From Sediminimonas sp. (GTDB lineage: Bacteria > Pseudomonadota > Alphaproteobacteria > Rhodobacterales > Rhodobacteraceae): a stretch of 52,771 bases of DNA. Each line of letters begins with the position of its first letter. Position 1 is the stretch's first letter. Below the pieces are notes generated by a model that saw only the letters and a program-made list of their open reading frames with translations, made no database searches and was not told the DNA's origin. The stretch covers positions 1 through 52,771 of the forward strand of contig NZ_JAGXFK010000061.1 in assembly GCF_024637375.1 (NCBI RefSeq). Reading direction: 5' to 3'. This document shows, in pieces, positions 11,708-21,260 of the stretch. The translations under genes and the position numbers were made by a program.

Positions 11708-11740
11708 CGAAAAAGGGCCGCGCCGTTGCCGGCGCGGCCC
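11708..11740 (-). terminator. intrinsic terminator/attenuator inside the ABC operon
   Basis: On the minus strand, GGGCCGCGCC-GGCAAC-GGCGCGGCCC is a perfect 10-bp stem followed by TTTTT (11740 down to 11710). It stands 15 nt after the binding-protein stop and 100 nt before the first permease. Partial termination here would give excess binding protein over permease. Confidence 0.8.
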
Positions 11741-11755
11741 TGTGGAGGGGATCGA

Positions 11756-13411
11756 TCAGGCGATGCCCCACTTGTAGTGGTGATGCTCGAAGGTGATGTG
11801 CTGCTCGGCATTGATCACGCTCTGCTTCATGTGGCGATAGAGCGAGCGCCAGTAAGGCTGGATCGTCACGCCTCCTTCCTGGATCATCGCCTCGAGCCTG
11901 GCGGCGATCTCGCTGCGCTTGTCGGCATCGGCGACGGACAGCGCCTCTTCGAGAAGCGCGTCGAACTCGGGGTTGGACCAGCCGAACTCGTTCCACGCCT
12001 CGCCCGAGCGGTAGGCCAGCGCCCATATCTGCACCGCCAGCGGGCGGTGGTTCCAGTTGGTCGAGCTGAACGGGTATTTCGTCCAGTCGTTCCAGAAGGT
12101 CGAACCGGGCAGGATCGTGCGCTTCACCTTCATGCCGGCGTCGCGCAGTTGCGCGGCCACCGCGTCGGTAGTGTTCTTGCGCCAGTCGTCGTCGATCGAC
12201 ACGATGTCGTGCTCGAAATCGGCCATGCCGGCCTCTTCGATCAGGGCCATCGCCGCTTCGGGGTCGTACTTGGCCGGGCCGATATCGGCGTATTCGGGGT
12301 GAATCGGCGCCGCGTGGTGGTTGGCCGCGACCTCGCCGCGCCCGCCATAACCCAGTTCAAGGCAGACGGCGTTGTTGGTGGCCATCTGGATCGCCTGGCG
12401 CACGCGCTTGTCGGCGTAAGGCTTCATGCCGTCCACCTCGGCCAGCTGGTTGGGCCGCACCACGATGGTGGCGCCGGTGACGACCTCGGATTTTTTCAGC
12501 CCGAGCCCGTCCATGATGTCGATGAACTCGCCCACGGACTCGTGCAGCATGTCCACCTCGTCGGATTCCAGCGCCGCCAGCCAGGCCGCCGCGTCGGTGC
12601 CGAAGTCGATATACTCGATCCGGTCGAGGTAGGGGCCGCCGTAAACATCGGTGCCCCACCAGGTGTGATCGGGGTTGCGCACCAGGGTACTGCCGACGCC
12701 GACCTCGTGGCGTTCGATCAGGTAGGGGCCGGTGCCGACGTTCTGGATCGCGTCCGGGTTGTACGAGCTGTGCACCACCGCCGCCGGGTAGTCGGCGAAA
12801 CCGGGGATGAGCGAGATATCGGACTTGGGCAGCGTCAGCTTGACGGTGTGGTCGTCGACCACGACGATCGCGCCGTCGCGGGCCTTGTTGGTTTCCGGGT
12901 CGATCAGGCTGGAGACGCGCGCGGCCATCGAGTTGCCCTCGACATCCTTCTCGCACCAGCGGTTGATGTTGCGCGCCACGTCCTGGGCGGTGAAATCGTC
13001 GCCGTTGTTCCACTTCACGCCCTTGCGGACATTCAGCATGTACTCGGTCGCGTCGTCGTTGATGTCCCAGTCTTCAAGCAGCATGCCGCGGATTGAGCCG
13101 TCGTTGTTGTACTCGACAAGGTATTCCAGCGTGCCGCGGGTGACGTTGGCGATCTCCGACCAGTCGGCGGTGCGGGTGTCCTTGAGCGCACGCAGGCTCA
13201 TCTGGCAGCGCAGCGTGCCGCCCATCGGCGGGGTTTCCTGCGCCTGTACCGGCTGGGCCAGGCCACCGAGGCCATAGGCGGTCGCGGCGCTCAACCCCAA
13301 CGCGGTCGCACGGGTAAGGAATTCCCGGCGGTCGAGCTTGCCCGCCTTGAATTCCTCCGCGTACATCAACGCGACGCTGTGGGGTTTCCGGGTCTCATTG
13401 TGGTCGGTCAT
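11756..13411 (-). CDS. family 5 extracellular solute-binding protein, Tat-exported
   Basis: 551-aa binding protein of the importer. Residues 1-52 carry a Tat signal: [10 protein letters not shown], then a weakly hydrophobic [16 protein letters not shown] and a cleavage region PVQAQE. The mature part has the SBP_bac_5 layout (GGTLRCQM, a [15 protein letters not shown] segment, [18 protein letters not shown]). Such proteins capture peptides, nickel chelates, opines or sugars; the ligand is not deducible. Tat export suggests the protein folds in the cytoplasm first. GGGAGA precedes the ATG. It is the first gene of the operon and lies 259 bp downstream of the AraC-type regulator, in a gap rich in direct repeats. 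Confidence 0.93.
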   Translation of the reverse strand: MTDHNETRKPHSVALMYAEEFKAGKLDRREFLTRATALGLSAATAYGLGGLAQPVQAQETPPMGGTLRCQMSLRALKDTRTADWSEIANVTRGTLEYLVEYNNDGSIRGMLLEDWDINDDATEYMLNVRKGVKWNNGDDFTAQDVARNINRWCEKDVEGNSMAARVSSLIDPETNKARDGAIVVVDDHTVKLTLPKSDISLIPGFADYPAAVVHSSYNPDAIQNVGTGPYLIERHEVGVGSTLVRNPDHTWWGTDVYGGPYLDRIEYIDFGTDAAAWLAALESDEVDMLHESVGEFIDIMDGLGLKKSEVVTGATIVVRPNQLAEVDGMKPYADKRVRQAIQMATNNAVCLELGYGGRGEVAANHHAAPIHPEYADIGPAKYDPEAAMALIEEAGMADFEHDIVSIDDDWRKNTTDAVAAQLRDAGMKVKRTILPGSTFWNDWTKYPFSSTNWNHRPLAVQIWALAYRSGEAWNEFGWSNPEFDALLEEALSVADADKRSEIAARLEAMIQEGGVTIQPYWRSLYRHMKQSVINAEQHITFEHHHYKWGIA

Positions 13412-13489
13412 ATCAATCTCCCTGTGACACGATGGTTCGGTCGGTCTGGCGGTCTTCGCCGCACTTGTAGGCGCTGCAACACGCCCGGT

Positions 13490-13520
13490 GCGATCATTCG
13501 TCCGCTCCCGCGATCATTCG
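13490..13520. promoter_or_regulatory. 11-bp direct repeats, 20 bp apart
   Basis: GCGATCATTCG occurs at 13490-13500 and again at 13510-13520, a repeat period of 20 bp (about two helical turns). The pair lies 79-109 bp upstream of the binding-protein start. Such spacing fits paired half-sites on one DNA face, possibly for the AraC-type regulator encoded next door. Confidence 0.5.
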
Positions 13521-13569
13521 GCACCAGATTCCATGCTCCGTCAACGCTTACCTTCGCCATTTCACGACG

Positions 13570-13603
13570 AAAAAGCGACATCTCGACAATGCAAAAACGA
13601 CAT
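13570..13603. promoter_or_regulatory. A-tract plus CGACAT direct repeats, 22 bp apart
   Basis: AAAAAGCGACAT (13570-13581) and AAAAACGACAT (13593-13603) repeat with the CGACAT words exactly 22 bp apart, the geometry typical of AraC-family operators. A degenerate word, CGACAAT, sits between them at 13584-13590. This is a second candidate operator in the same promoter gap. Confidence 0.5.
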
Positions 13604-13670
13604 TTGCGGCGCATGCGCGGCCATCGCGGGCACAAACTGCCGGAACCGCGGCGGTGCGCGATGAACTACA

Positions 13671-14483
13671 TCAGGGTTGTGCAAGGCGGCGCAGCGCGCT
13701 TGGCGGCTGGCCGGTCTGGTGCTGCACGAAACGCGAGAAATAGGCGGCGCTGCCGAAGCCGAGCGCATGGCCGATATTCTGCAACGGATGGTCGGATGTT
13801 TCGATCAGGTCGCGCGCGGCGTGCAGGGTGCACTGGGTCAGTATTTCCGAGGCGGTCATCCCCGACGCCTCGCGGCACGACCGGGTCAGGTGCGTCGGCG
13901 TCACGCCCAGGTCGGCGGCATAGTCGGCCATCGGCTTGCCGGTGTGGAAATCGCGCGCCACCAGCGCGCAGAAGGCCTGCGACAGCCGCCGCGCCGCGGC
14001 GCTGCCGGCGGATTGCTCTGGCGTGTCGCCGATCTCGATCATCTGGCGCCTGAACCAGACCGACAAACGGATCGCGTCGGCCATCACGCATTCGTCGGCG
14101 AAGGGCCGCTTGCCCGACTGCTCGCGCTGCATGTCCTCGACGATGCCGGTGATCTCGGCCTGCGCGTGCACGTCGCGCACCCGCAAGTGCTGCGCTTCGT
14201 CGGGCATGCCCAGGCCGCCGGCGGCGGGCAGTTCGATCGCCAGGCCGAATCCCTGTTTGCCCAGGTCGAGCGAAAACAGATGCCCCGCCGGGATGAACAG
14301 CGCGTTATGGATGCCCACGCCACGGCGCACCCCTTGCACCACCGACAGACCCTGGCCCTTGGTGACCCAGAATAGCAGGTCACCATCATGCACATGCAGC
14401 AGGCTCAGGCGCCAGCCGGCACCGCGGGAAAGCTGCGAGATGGTCCGGATTCGGATGCGTGGCATGGCGTGATCTGCGGTCAA
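13671..14483 (-). CDS. AraC-family transcriptional regulator
   Basis: 270-aa regulator. An N-terminal cupin-like sensing domain (DGDLLFWVTKGQGLSVVQG, IHNALFIPAGHLFSLDLG) is followed by the two-helix-turn-helix AraC domain in the last 100 residues (MADYAADLGVTPTHLTRSC, then LQNIGHALGFGSAAYFSRF). The start is uncertain: a TTG at 14483 has GGAGG 4 nt upstream, while an ATG at 14465 has no convincing site; the TTG is used here. Position suggests that it controls the ABC importer 259 bp downstream on the same strand. The inducer is unknown. Confidence 0.9.
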   Translation of the reverse strand: MTADHAMPRIRIRTISQLSRGAGWRLSLLHVHDGDLLFWVTKGQGLSVVQGVRRGVGIHNALFIPAGHLFSLDLGKQGFGLAIELPAAGGLGMPDEAQHLRVRDVHAQAEITGIVEDMQREQSGKRPFADECVMADAIRLSVWFRRQMIEIGDTPEQSAGSAAARRLSQAFCALVARDFHTGKPMADYAADLGVTPTHLTRSCREASGMTASEILTQCTLHAARDLIETSDHPLQNIGHALGFGSAAYFSRFVQHQTGQPPSALRRLAQP

Positions 14484-14562
14484 GGGGCCTCCATTTCAAC
14501 ATGACGTCTGCGGTCAAGGATTCGTGGCATGTTGACGGGAAACTGCGGCAATATGTTGAAAT
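14473..14562. promoter_or_regulatory. repeat-rich promoter region of the AraC-type gene
   Basis: Two motif families overlap here. TCTGCGGTCAAGG is repeated at 14473-14485 and 14507-14519 (34-bp period). ATTTCAACAT (14493-14502) is the exact reverse complement of ATGTTGAAAT (14553-14562), and another ATGTTGA word lies at 14530-14536, 23 bp from the last. The gap is only 99 bp, so this density of repeats suggests autoregulation. Confidence 0.5.
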
Positions 14563-14582
14563 ATGTAAAGCGCCCGATACGT

Positions 14583-15494
14583 TCAGAGTGATTCGGCCGC
14601 GAGAATCCGCCAATCGCGCATACGCTTGCGGAACCAGCTTCGCTGGCGCTTGGCATATTGGCGCGTGGCGACGCTCACCGCCGCGCGCGCCTGGTCGAGC
14701 GTGATCTCGCCACGCAAATGGGCGATCAACTCGGGCGCGCCGATGGCCTTGGCCGCGGGCCGGGCGGGTTCCCATCCGGCGAGGTTCGCGCGCGCCTCGT
14801 CAAGCACGCCGGCGGCGATCATCGCATCGAAGCGCCGCGCGATCCGGTCGTTCAGCCATGCCTTGTCGGCCTCGATCAGGATCGGCGTCGCCGCGCCAAG
14901 CGGCAGCAGCGGCGGCGGTGTGCTGTCCTGCCACGCGGCCAGCCCGCGCCCGGTGACCTGCAACACCTCCCACGCGCGCTGCACCCGGACCGGGTTGCAG
15001 GTGTCGATGCGCGCGCGTGTCGGCGCGTCCAGTTCGGCCAGCAACGGGCGCGGCCCCTCGCGGCGCATGCGTGCGTCGGCACGGGCGCGAAGCTCGGGCG
15101 GCGTTGGCGGGATGTCGGCCAGCCCTTCGGTCAGCGCCGCAAAGTACAGCCCCGTGCCGCCCACGATGATTGGGCGCGCGTCACCGCGACCGGCCAGCAA
15201 CGGCGCCACCTCGCGCAGCCAGTGCCCGACGGAATAGGCCGTCTCGCCGGGCACATGCCCGTAGAGGTGGTGCGGCAACCGCGCCTCGTCGTCGGGCGAG
15301 GGCCGGGCGGTCAGGATGCGCCAGTCGGCATAAACCTGGATCGCGTCGGCGTTCACGATCACGCCGCCATGATGCCGCGCGACGCGCATCGCCAGCTTGG
15401 ATTTTCCCGACGCCGTCGGCCCGGCGATCAGCACCGGACGCGGCGCATCGAGCGCCCGAGTCAGCGCGGCGGGCAGGGGGGCGAGAGCATCCAT
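14583..15494 (-). CDS. miaA: tRNA dimethylallyltransferase
   Basis: 303-aa MiaA, which transfers dimethylallyl from DMAPP to A37 of tRNAs reading UNN codons. The P-loop [11 protein letters not shown] is near the N terminus. [28 protein letters not shown] and [15 protein letters not shown] follow in family order, and the C-terminal tail ends [15 protein letters not shown]. Start 15494 (MDALAPLP) is chosen by fit; another ATG lies at 15506 and neither has a clear ribosome binding site. It is divergent from pyrH. DMAPP comes from the pathway whose dxr gene lies in the opposite operon. Confidence 0.94.
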   Translation of the reverse strand: MDALAPLPAALTRALDAPRPVLIAGPTASGKSKLAMRVARHHGGVIVNADAIQVYADWRILTARPSPDDEARLPHHLYGHVPGETAYSVGHWLREVAPLLAGRGDARPIIVGGTGLYFAALTEGLADIPPTPPELRARADARMRREGPRPLLAELDAPTRARIDTCNPVRVQRAWEVLQVTGRGLAAWQDSTPPPLLPLGAATPILIEADKAWLNDRIARRFDAMIAAGVLDEARANLAGWEPARPAAKAIGAPELIAHLRGEITLDQARAAVSVATRQYAKRQRSWFRKRMRDWRILAAESL

Positions 15495-15634
15495 GCGCGC
15501 CAACATAGACGGCCGCGGCGCCGGATTTAAGACGCACACGGCGGGTTTTTCACCGCCCCGGTCATCGGTCATTGAACACCGGGACGTTTTGCGACATTTT
15601 GCGCGCAATCAAACACATCCCACGGAGCCCGCCC

Positions 15635-16375
15635 ATGGACGACGACCCGACCCCGCGACCGCCCATGTTCGGCCGCGTGATGCTGAAGATATCGGGCGAG
15701 GCATTGATGGGGGATCAGGGCTATGGGCTGCACCCGCCGACGGTGCAGCGGATCGCCCGCGAGGTGCAATCGGTGCACGAGATGGGCGTCGAGATCTGCA
15801 TGGTGATCGGCGGCGGCAACATCTTTCGCGGGCTCCAGGGCTCGGCCCAGGGGATGGAACGCACCACCGCCGACTACATGGGCATGCTGGCCACGGTGAT
15901 GAACGCGCTGGCGATGCAGAGCGCGCTCGAGGGTCTTGACATCCACACCCGCGTGATCAGCGCCATCCGCATGGACGAGGTGGCCGAGCCATACATCCGC
16001 CGCCGCGCCGTGCGCCACCTTGAGAAAAAGCGCGTGTGCATCTTCGCCGCCGGCACCGGCAACCCGTATTTCACCACCGACACGGCCGCCACGCTGCGCG
16101 CCAACGAAATGAACTGCGAGGCGATCTTCAAGGGCACCAAGGTCGATGGCGTCTACGACAGCGACCCCGGCACCAATCCGAATGCGCGTCGCTTCGACCG
16201 GGTAACCTATGACGAGGTGCTGGCGCAGCACCTGGGGGTGATGGATGCCAGCGCCATCGCGCTGGCGCGTGACAACAACCTGCCGATCATCGTCTTTTCG
16301 CTGGACGAGCCGGGCGGATTCCGGGGCGTCCTTGCCGGCGAGGGGACCTATACAACCGTGCACGGCCAGGGATAG
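15635..16375 (+). CDS. pyrH: uridylate kinase
   Basis: 246-aa UMP kinase of the amino acid kinase fold, which phosphorylates UMP to UDP and is feedback-controlled by UTP. Visible motifs: [34 protein letters not shown] and [13 protein letters not shown]. The ATG at 15635 with ACGGAG upstream gives a short charged N-terminal extension ([10 protein letters not shown]). The usual rpsB-tsf genes are not upstream; miaA is there in divergent orientation. It heads a run of twelve genes for envelope precursors. Confidence 0.97.
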   Translation: MDDDPTPRPPMFGRVMLKISGEALMGDQGYGLHPPTVQRIAREVQSVHEMGVEICMVIGGGNIFRGLQGSAQGMERTTADYMGMLATVMNALAMQSALEGLDIHTRVISAIRMDEVAEPYIRRRAVRHLEKKRVCIFAAGTGNPYFTTDTAATLRANEMNCEAIFKGTKVDGVYDSDPGTNPNARRFDRVTYDEVLAQHLGVMDASAIALARDNNLPIIVFSLDEPGGFRGVLAGEGTYTTVHGQG

Positions 16376-16441
16376 GTTGGTGGCCAACACGCGCCGCCGG
16401 TGATGTGCAAGGCGGGCGGCAGTCAAGGAAAGAGCAAGACG

Positions 16442-17005
16442 ATGGCAGAAGATATCGAAATCGACACCGACGATCTGGAGCGGCGCATGGAAGGGGCGAT
16501 CGGGTCGCTGCGCACCGAGTTCGCCTCGCTGCGCACCGGGCGCGCCTCGGCCTCGATGCTGGAGCCGGTGATGGTCGATGCCTACGGCCAGAAAACCCCG
16601 ATCAACCAAGTCGGTACCGTCAACGTGCCCGAGCCGCGCATGGTCACCATCAACGTCTGGGACAAGAGCCTCGTCGGCAAGGTGGAAAAGGCGATCCGCG
16701 AATCGGGGCTGGGCATAAACCCGCAAACCAACGGCCCGATCATCATGCTGCCGATCCCCGAGTTGAACGAGGAGCGCCGCTGGGAACTGAGCAAGGTCGC
16801 CTCGCAATACGCCGAGCATGCCCGCGTCGCGATCCGCAATGTCCGCCGCGACGGCATGGACCAGATCAAGAAGGCCAAGGCCGACGGAATGTCCGAGGAC
16901 GACCAGAAGTTCTGGGAAACCGCGGTGCAGGAGTTGACCGACAAGTATACCGGCGCGGTCGACGAGGCGCTGGAGCACAAGCAAGCCGAGATCATGCAGG
17001 TCTGA
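16442..17005 (+). CDS. frr: ribosome recycling factor
   Basis: 187-aa RRF that splits post-termination ribosomes with EF-G. Family signatures are [20 protein letters not shown], the hinge region [14 protein letters not shown] and the C-terminal [17 protein letters not shown]. The start at 16442 follows AAGGAAAGA; an in-frame ATG at 16400 gives a non-conserved extension. It follows pyrH by 66 bp, the conserved bacterial order. Confidence 0.97.
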   Translation: MAEDIEIDTDDLERRMEGAIGSLRTEFASLRTGRASASMLEPVMVDAYGQKTPINQVGTVNVPEPRMVTINVWDKSLVGKVEKAIRESGLGINPQTNGPIIMLPIPELNEERRWELSKVASQYAEHARVAIRNVRRDGMDQIKKAKADGMSEDDQKFWETAVQELTDKYTGAVDEALEHKQAEIMQV

Positions 17006-17047
17006 ATGCCGCCCGCCGTCGAACCGCGCAACCAGAGAGGGGGCCCA

Positions 17048-17815
17048 ATGCCCGCAACCACGACCACCGCGAAACAGGACCCGGCGTCAGACCACATCGA
17101 CGGCACGCCGGCCAACGGGCCGCGGCATGTCGCCATCATCATGGACGGCAACGGTCGCTGGGCCCGGATGCGCGGCCGCCCGCGGTTGTTCGGGCATCAC
17201 GCCGGCGCACGCCGGGTGCGCGAGATCGTCGAGGCATGCCCCGACCTGGGCGTCCGGTACCTGACCATCTTTGCCTTCTCGACCGAGAACTGGAAGCGCA
17301 CCCAGGCCGAGGTTTCCGGGCTGATGAGCCTGTTTCGCCGCTATATCACGCGCGAAGCGCGCGCCCTGCGCGACGAGGGCGTGCGGGTGCGTTTCATCGG
17401 CGACCGGGTGCGGCTTGACGACAAGCTGATCGCGCTGATGGACGAGCTGGAGGCGATGACCGCCGGCAACGACCGCGTGCACCTGACCATCGCGCTCAAT
17501 TACGGCGCCCGCGACGAGGTGGCGCGGGCCACACGGCGGCTGGCCGAGGACGTGGCCGCCGGCCGGCTTGACCCGGGCGACGTGGATGTCGAGACGCTGC
17601 CGCGCTATCTGGATACCCGGGTGCTGCCCGATCCCGACCTGGTGATCCGCACCAGCGGCGAGGCGCGAATATCGAATTTTCTGCTCTGGCAGTCGGCCTA
17701 TGCCGAATACGAGTTCATCGACACGCTCTGGCCGGACTTCACCGCCGACGAGTTCGCCCGGCTGGTCCATGCCTTCGGCGGGCGCGAGCGGCGGTTCGGC
17801 GCCGTCAAGGCATGA
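17048..17815 (+). CDS. uppS: undecaprenyl diphosphate synthase
   Basis: 255-aa cis-prenyltransferase that adds isopentenyl units to farnesyl diphosphate to make the lipid carrier of cell wall synthesis. HVAIIMDGNGRWA holds the catalytic Asp (about residue 33). FAFSTENWKR and the C-terminal RTSGEARISNFLLWQSAY follow; the usual wording is RTSGE.R.SNF. The ATG at 17048 has GAGAGGGGG upstream. An ATG at 17006, directly after the frr stop, is less likely. Confidence 0.96.
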   Translation: MPATTTTAKQDPASDHIDGTPANGPRHVAIIMDGNGRWARMRGRPRLFGHHAGARRVREIVEACPDLGVRYLTIFAFSTENWKRTQAEVSGLMSLFRRYITREARALRDEGVRVRFIGDRVRLDDKLIALMDELEAMTAGNDRVHLTIALNYGARDEVARATRRLAEDVAAGRLDPGDVDVETLPRYLDTRVLPDPDLVIRTSGEARISNFLLWQSAYAEYEFIDTLWPDFTADEFARLVHAFGGRERRFGAVKA

Positions 17816-18606
17816 GCACCGCCCGCTGGGACGACCTTGTGCCTCGGGTGGCATCGGCCGCCGTCATGGTGTGCATCGCCGCCGCGGCGCTGTGGTGGGG
17901 CGGGCTTGCGTTTCGGGCCATGGTATCGCTGGCCTGCGCGCTGATGCTATGGGAACTGATGCGCCTTTGCGCCCCGCATCCGGCCAGTGCGCCTGTGCAG
18001 ATCGCTTTGCTGGGCGGCGCGGTACTGATGGTGGCACCGCTATTGCCGGCGGTCTGGATGTTGCCCGTGGTGCTGGCCGTTGTCGTTGCCGGGCTGGCGC
18101 AGGCGGGTGCCGGGCAGCGGGTGGTCTGGGCCGGCTACGGGGCGATGATCCTGCTCGCCGGCCTTGGCATGATCCTGGTGCGGGCACAGGCCGGGGCAGG
18201 GTGGATGACATGGTTGATCGCGCTTGTGGCGATAACCGATATCGCGGGCTATTTCGCCGGCAAGACGTTTGGCGGGCCTTTGCTGTGGCCCCGTGTCAGC
18301 CCCAAGAAGACCTGGTCCGGCACCGTCGCGGGATGGGCCGGCGCGGCGCTGACCGGGGCGCTTTTCGCCGGCTGGCTTGGGGTTGGCGCGGCCGCGATGG
18401 CCGCGCTGAGCGTGCTGCTGGCAGTCGCCGCGCAGGCCGGCGACATTGCCGAGAGCGCCATCAAGCGGCGCGCCGGGGTCAAGGACAGCTCGGCCCTGAT
18501 CCCCGGTCATGGCGGGGTGCTCGACCGCTTCGACGGCATGGTGGGGGCCGCGCTCATGCTTTTCCTGGTCTGGTTCGCGGCGGGGATGCCGCCGGGGGTG
18601 TCATGA
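17812..18606 (+). CDS. cdsA: phosphatidate cytidylyltransferase
   Basis: 264-aa inner membrane enzyme that makes CDP-diacylglycerol for phospholipid synthesis. Several hydrophobic helices lead to the C-terminal signature KRRAGVKDSSALIPGHGG followed by VLDRFDGMVGA. It overlaps uppS by ATGA and dxr by ATGA, so translation is probably coupled. The N-terminal part is divergent and alanine-rich, as often seen in high-GC alphaproteobacteria. Confidence 0.94.
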   Translation: MSTARWDDLVPRVASAAVMVCIAAAALWWGGLAFRAMVSLACALMLWELMRLCAPHPASAPVQIALLGGAVLMVAPLLPAVWMLPVVLAVVVAGLAQAGAGQRVVWAGYGAMILLAGLGMILVRAQAGAGWMTWLIALVAITDIAGYFAGKTFGGPLLWPRVSPKKTWSGTVAGWAGAALTGALFAGWLGVGAAAMAALSVLLAVAAQAGDIAESAIKRRAGVKDSSALIPGHGGVLDRFDGMVGAALMLFLVWFAAGMPPGVS

Positions 18607-19787
18607 GGCGGGTGACGGTTCTCGGAGCGACGGGCTCCATCGGGCAGAACACGCTGGAGCTGGTCGCGCGCGCGCCGGACCGGTTCGAGGTGGTGGCGCT
18701 GACCGGCGGGCGCAACATCGCGCAACTGGCGCATGATGCGCGCCGGCTGGGCGCACAGGTGGCCGTGACCGCGCATGACGACCTTCTGGGCGATCTGCGC
18801 GACGCGCTGGCCGGCAGCGGCGTGACCGCGGCGGCCGGCGCGACCGCGATAGACGAGGCGGCAGACCGCCCTGCCGACTGGACCATGTCGGCGATCGTCG
18901 GCGCGGCGGGGCTGGCACCGGGACTCAGGGCGCTGGAACACGGCGGCACGCTGGCGCTTGCCAACAAGGAATCGCTGGTTACCGCCGGACCGCTGGTGAT
19001 GCAGACGGCACGCCGCCACGGCGCCCGCATCCTGCCGGTGGACAGCGAGCATTCGGCGATCTACCAGGCGCTGGCAGGCGAGGATATCGACACGGTCGAA
19101 CGGGTGATCATCACCGCCTCGGGCGGCCCGTTCCGTGACTGGCCGCTTGACCGGCTGCGCACCGCGACGGTAGCGCAGGCCTCGGCGCATCCCAACTGGG
19201 CCATGGGCCAGCGGATCACCATCGACAGCGCGTCGATGTTCAACAAGGCGCTTGAAATAATAGAAACCAAAGAGTTTTTCGGGGTTTCCCCGGAGATCAT
19301 CGAGGTCCTGGTGCATCCCGAGTCGCTGGTACACGCGCTGGTGGGATTCAACGACGGCGCGCTGATGGCGCATGTCGGCCCGCCGGACATGCGCCACGCC
19401 ATCGGCTACGCGCTGAACTGGCCCGCGCGGCACGATCTGCCGGTGGCGCGCCTGGATCTGGCGCAGGCGGGGCGGCTGAGCTTCGAGGCGCCCGATCCCG
19501 GGCGGTTCCCGGCCCTGCGCCTCGCACGAGAGACGCTCGCGCGCGGCGGGCTGGCGGGCGCGGTGTTCAATGCCGCCAAGGAACGCGCGCTGGACGGGTT
19601 CCTGGCCGGACGCATCGGATTCATGCAAATGGCCGAAACCGTCGAGGACGTGCTGTCCCGAATTTATCCCGACAATGGCCTCATTGATGCCGGGTTTTCA
19701 CTTGATACCGTCGCCCGGGCTGACCATGTCGCGCGGGTGACGGCCGACGCGGCGATGGCCGCGCGCGGTGCCGCGGCGCACTCATAA
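18603..19787 (+). CDS. dxr: 1-deoxy-D-xylulose 5-phosphate reductoisomerase
   Basis: 394-aa DXR, the NADPH-dependent second step of the MEP isoprenoid pathway. The nucleotide-binding GATGSIGQNTLEL is at the very N terminus. ANKESLVTAG, the metal site VDSEHSAIYQAL and SGGPFRDWPL follow, and NWAMGQRITIDSASMFNK is intact. The ATG at 18603 overlaps the cdsA stop (ATGA). Its product supplies the isoprenoid units used by UppS and MiaA in this window. Confidence 0.97.
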   Translation: MRRVTVLGATGSIGQNTLELVARAPDRFEVVALTGGRNIAQLAHDARRLGAQVAVTAHDDLLGDLRDALAGSGVTAAAGATAIDEAADRPADWTMSAIVGAAGLAPGLRALEHGGTLALANKESLVTAGPLVMQTARRHGARILPVDSEHSAIYQALAGEDIDTVERVIITASGGPFRDWPLDRLRTATVAQASAHPNWAMGQRITIDSASMFNKALEIIETKEFFGVSPEIIEVLVHPESLVHALVGFNDGALMAHVGPPDMRHAIGYALNWPARHDLPVARLDLAQAGRLSFEAPDPGRFPALRLARETLARGGLAGAVFNAAKERALDGFLAGRIGFMQMAETVEDVLSRIYPDNGLIDAGFSLDTVARADHVARVTADAAMAARGAAAHS

Positions 19788-19820
19788 TCACAAACGAAGC
19801 GATTACAGGACGAACACCTC

Positions 19821-21161
19821 GTGGATAACATTGCACTACTTCCCGAATTCGGCGGATTCATCTGGACGCTGGTCGCGTTCGTCGTTGCGCTGTCGGTTAT
19901 CGTGGCGGTCCACGAATACGGCCACTACATCGTCGGGCGCTGGTCCGGGATCAGGGCAGAGGTCTTCAGCCTCGGTTTCGGCCCGGTACTGTATTCGCGC
20001 CTCGACAAGCGCGGTACCCGCTGGCAGGTGGCGGCGCTGCCACTTGGCGGCTACGTCAGGTTCCTGGGCGATTCCGACGCCGCCAGCGGCAAGGACGGCG
20101 AGGCGGTGGCCTCGCTGTCCGCCGAAGAGCAGCGCCACACCATGCACGGCGCGCCGCTGTGGGCGCGCACCGCTACGGTGGCGGCGGGGCCGGTGTTCAA
20201 TTTCGTGCTGGCGGTGGCAGTGTTCACCGCCATCGGGATGACCCGCGGCGTGCCGGTCGAGCCGCTGACCGTCGGCGCGCTCCACCCGGTGCCGGTGGCG
20301 CACGACATCCGCCCCGGCGACACGTTGCTGTCGGTCGAGGGACACCCCATCGACGAGGCGACCGGCGCGCAAGCCGCCGACGTGATGGAGGCACTGCCGA
20401 AATCCGATCTTCTGGATTACACCGTGCGCCGCGACGGGCGCGAGATGTCGGTGCGCGGGCCATACGTGATGCCGCCGATGGTGCAGCAGCTCAGCCCGAA
20501 ATCCGCCGCCATAGACGCCGGGCTCGAGCGCGGCGACGTGATCACCGCCGTCGACGGAGAGCCGATCGTCGCGTTTTCGCAGCTCAAGGACCGGGTCGAA
20601 GCCGCCAAGGGCGCGCCGCTTTTACTCGAGGTTTGGCGCGAGGGCGAGACGCTGGAGCTGACGCTGGCACCGCGCCGTGTGGATGAACCCCAGGGCGGCG
20701 GCGGGTTCGAGGCCAACTGGCGCATCGGTATCATGGGGGGCATGTTCTTTGCCCCGGCGACCGAAACGCCCGGCCTTGGCAGCGCCTTGTTGGGCGGGGT
20801 GGCGACGCTGTGGGAAATCATCGTCGGCTCGGTGTCGGGACTGTATCACATGATCACCGGGGCGATCAGCAGCTGCAACATGTCCGGCCCCATTGGCATT
20901 GCCGAGGTCTCGGGCCAGATGGCCAGCCAGGGCGCGTCGAACTTCATCTATTTCGTCGGCGTGCTGTCGGCGGCGATCGGGCTACTCAACCTCTTTCCCA
21001 TCCCGGTTCTGGATGGCGGCCACCTGGTGTTTTACGCCTACGAGGCGGTGACCGGCAAACCGCCCAGCGACGGCGCATTGCGGATCCTGATGGCGGTAGG
21101 GCTGGCGTTCATCGTGTCGCTGATGGTGTTCGCGCTCAGCAACGATCTGTTCTGCCCCTGA
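19821..21161 (+). CDS. rseP: site-2 metalloprotease RseP (M50)
   Basis: 446-aa intramembrane zinc protease of the regulated proteolysis type. HEYGH (31-35) in the first helix and NLFPIPVLDGGHLVF in the third supply the active site; a PDZ segment lies between them (SAAIDAGLERGDVITAVDG). The start is a GTG at 19821 with AGGA about 11 nt upstream. It follows dxr by 33 bp. In other proteobacteria it cleaves anti-sigma factors in the envelope stress response; the substrate here is not known. Confidence 0.95.
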   Translation: MDNIALLPEFGGFIWTLVAFVVALSVIVAVHEYGHYIVGRWSGIRAEVFSLGFGPVLYSRLDKRGTRWQVAALPLGGYVRFLGDSDAASGKDGEAVASLSAEEQRHTMHGAPLWARTATVAAGPVFNFVLAVAVFTAIGMTRGVPVEPLTVGALHPVPVAHDIRPGDTLLSVEGHPIDEATGAQAADVMEALPKSDLLDYTVRRDGREMSVRGPYVMPPMVQQLSPKSAAIDAGLERGDVITAVDGEPIVAFSQLKDRVEAAKGAPLLLEVWREGETLELTLAPRRVDEPQGGGGFEANWRIGIMGGMFFAPATETPGLGSALLGGVATLWEIIVGSVSGLYHMITGAISSCNMSGPIGIAEVSGQMASQGASNFIYFVGVLSAAIGLLNLFPIPVLDGGHLVFYAYEAVTGKPPSDGALRILMAVGLAFIVSLMVFALSNDLFCP

Positions 21162-21260
21162 GCCGCGATTGCCTGAAACGGGGCACGATCCTGTCCCAAT
21201 TTCGCCACAATTGCCCGCCACGGTCGAGGTTTCTGACGTTGGCGAAGAAGGATGCAGCTC

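Noticed and set aside
9879-11777. 632-aa plus-strand ORF
   Set aside because: It is antisense to the two permease genes, with His/Asp-rich shadow composition.
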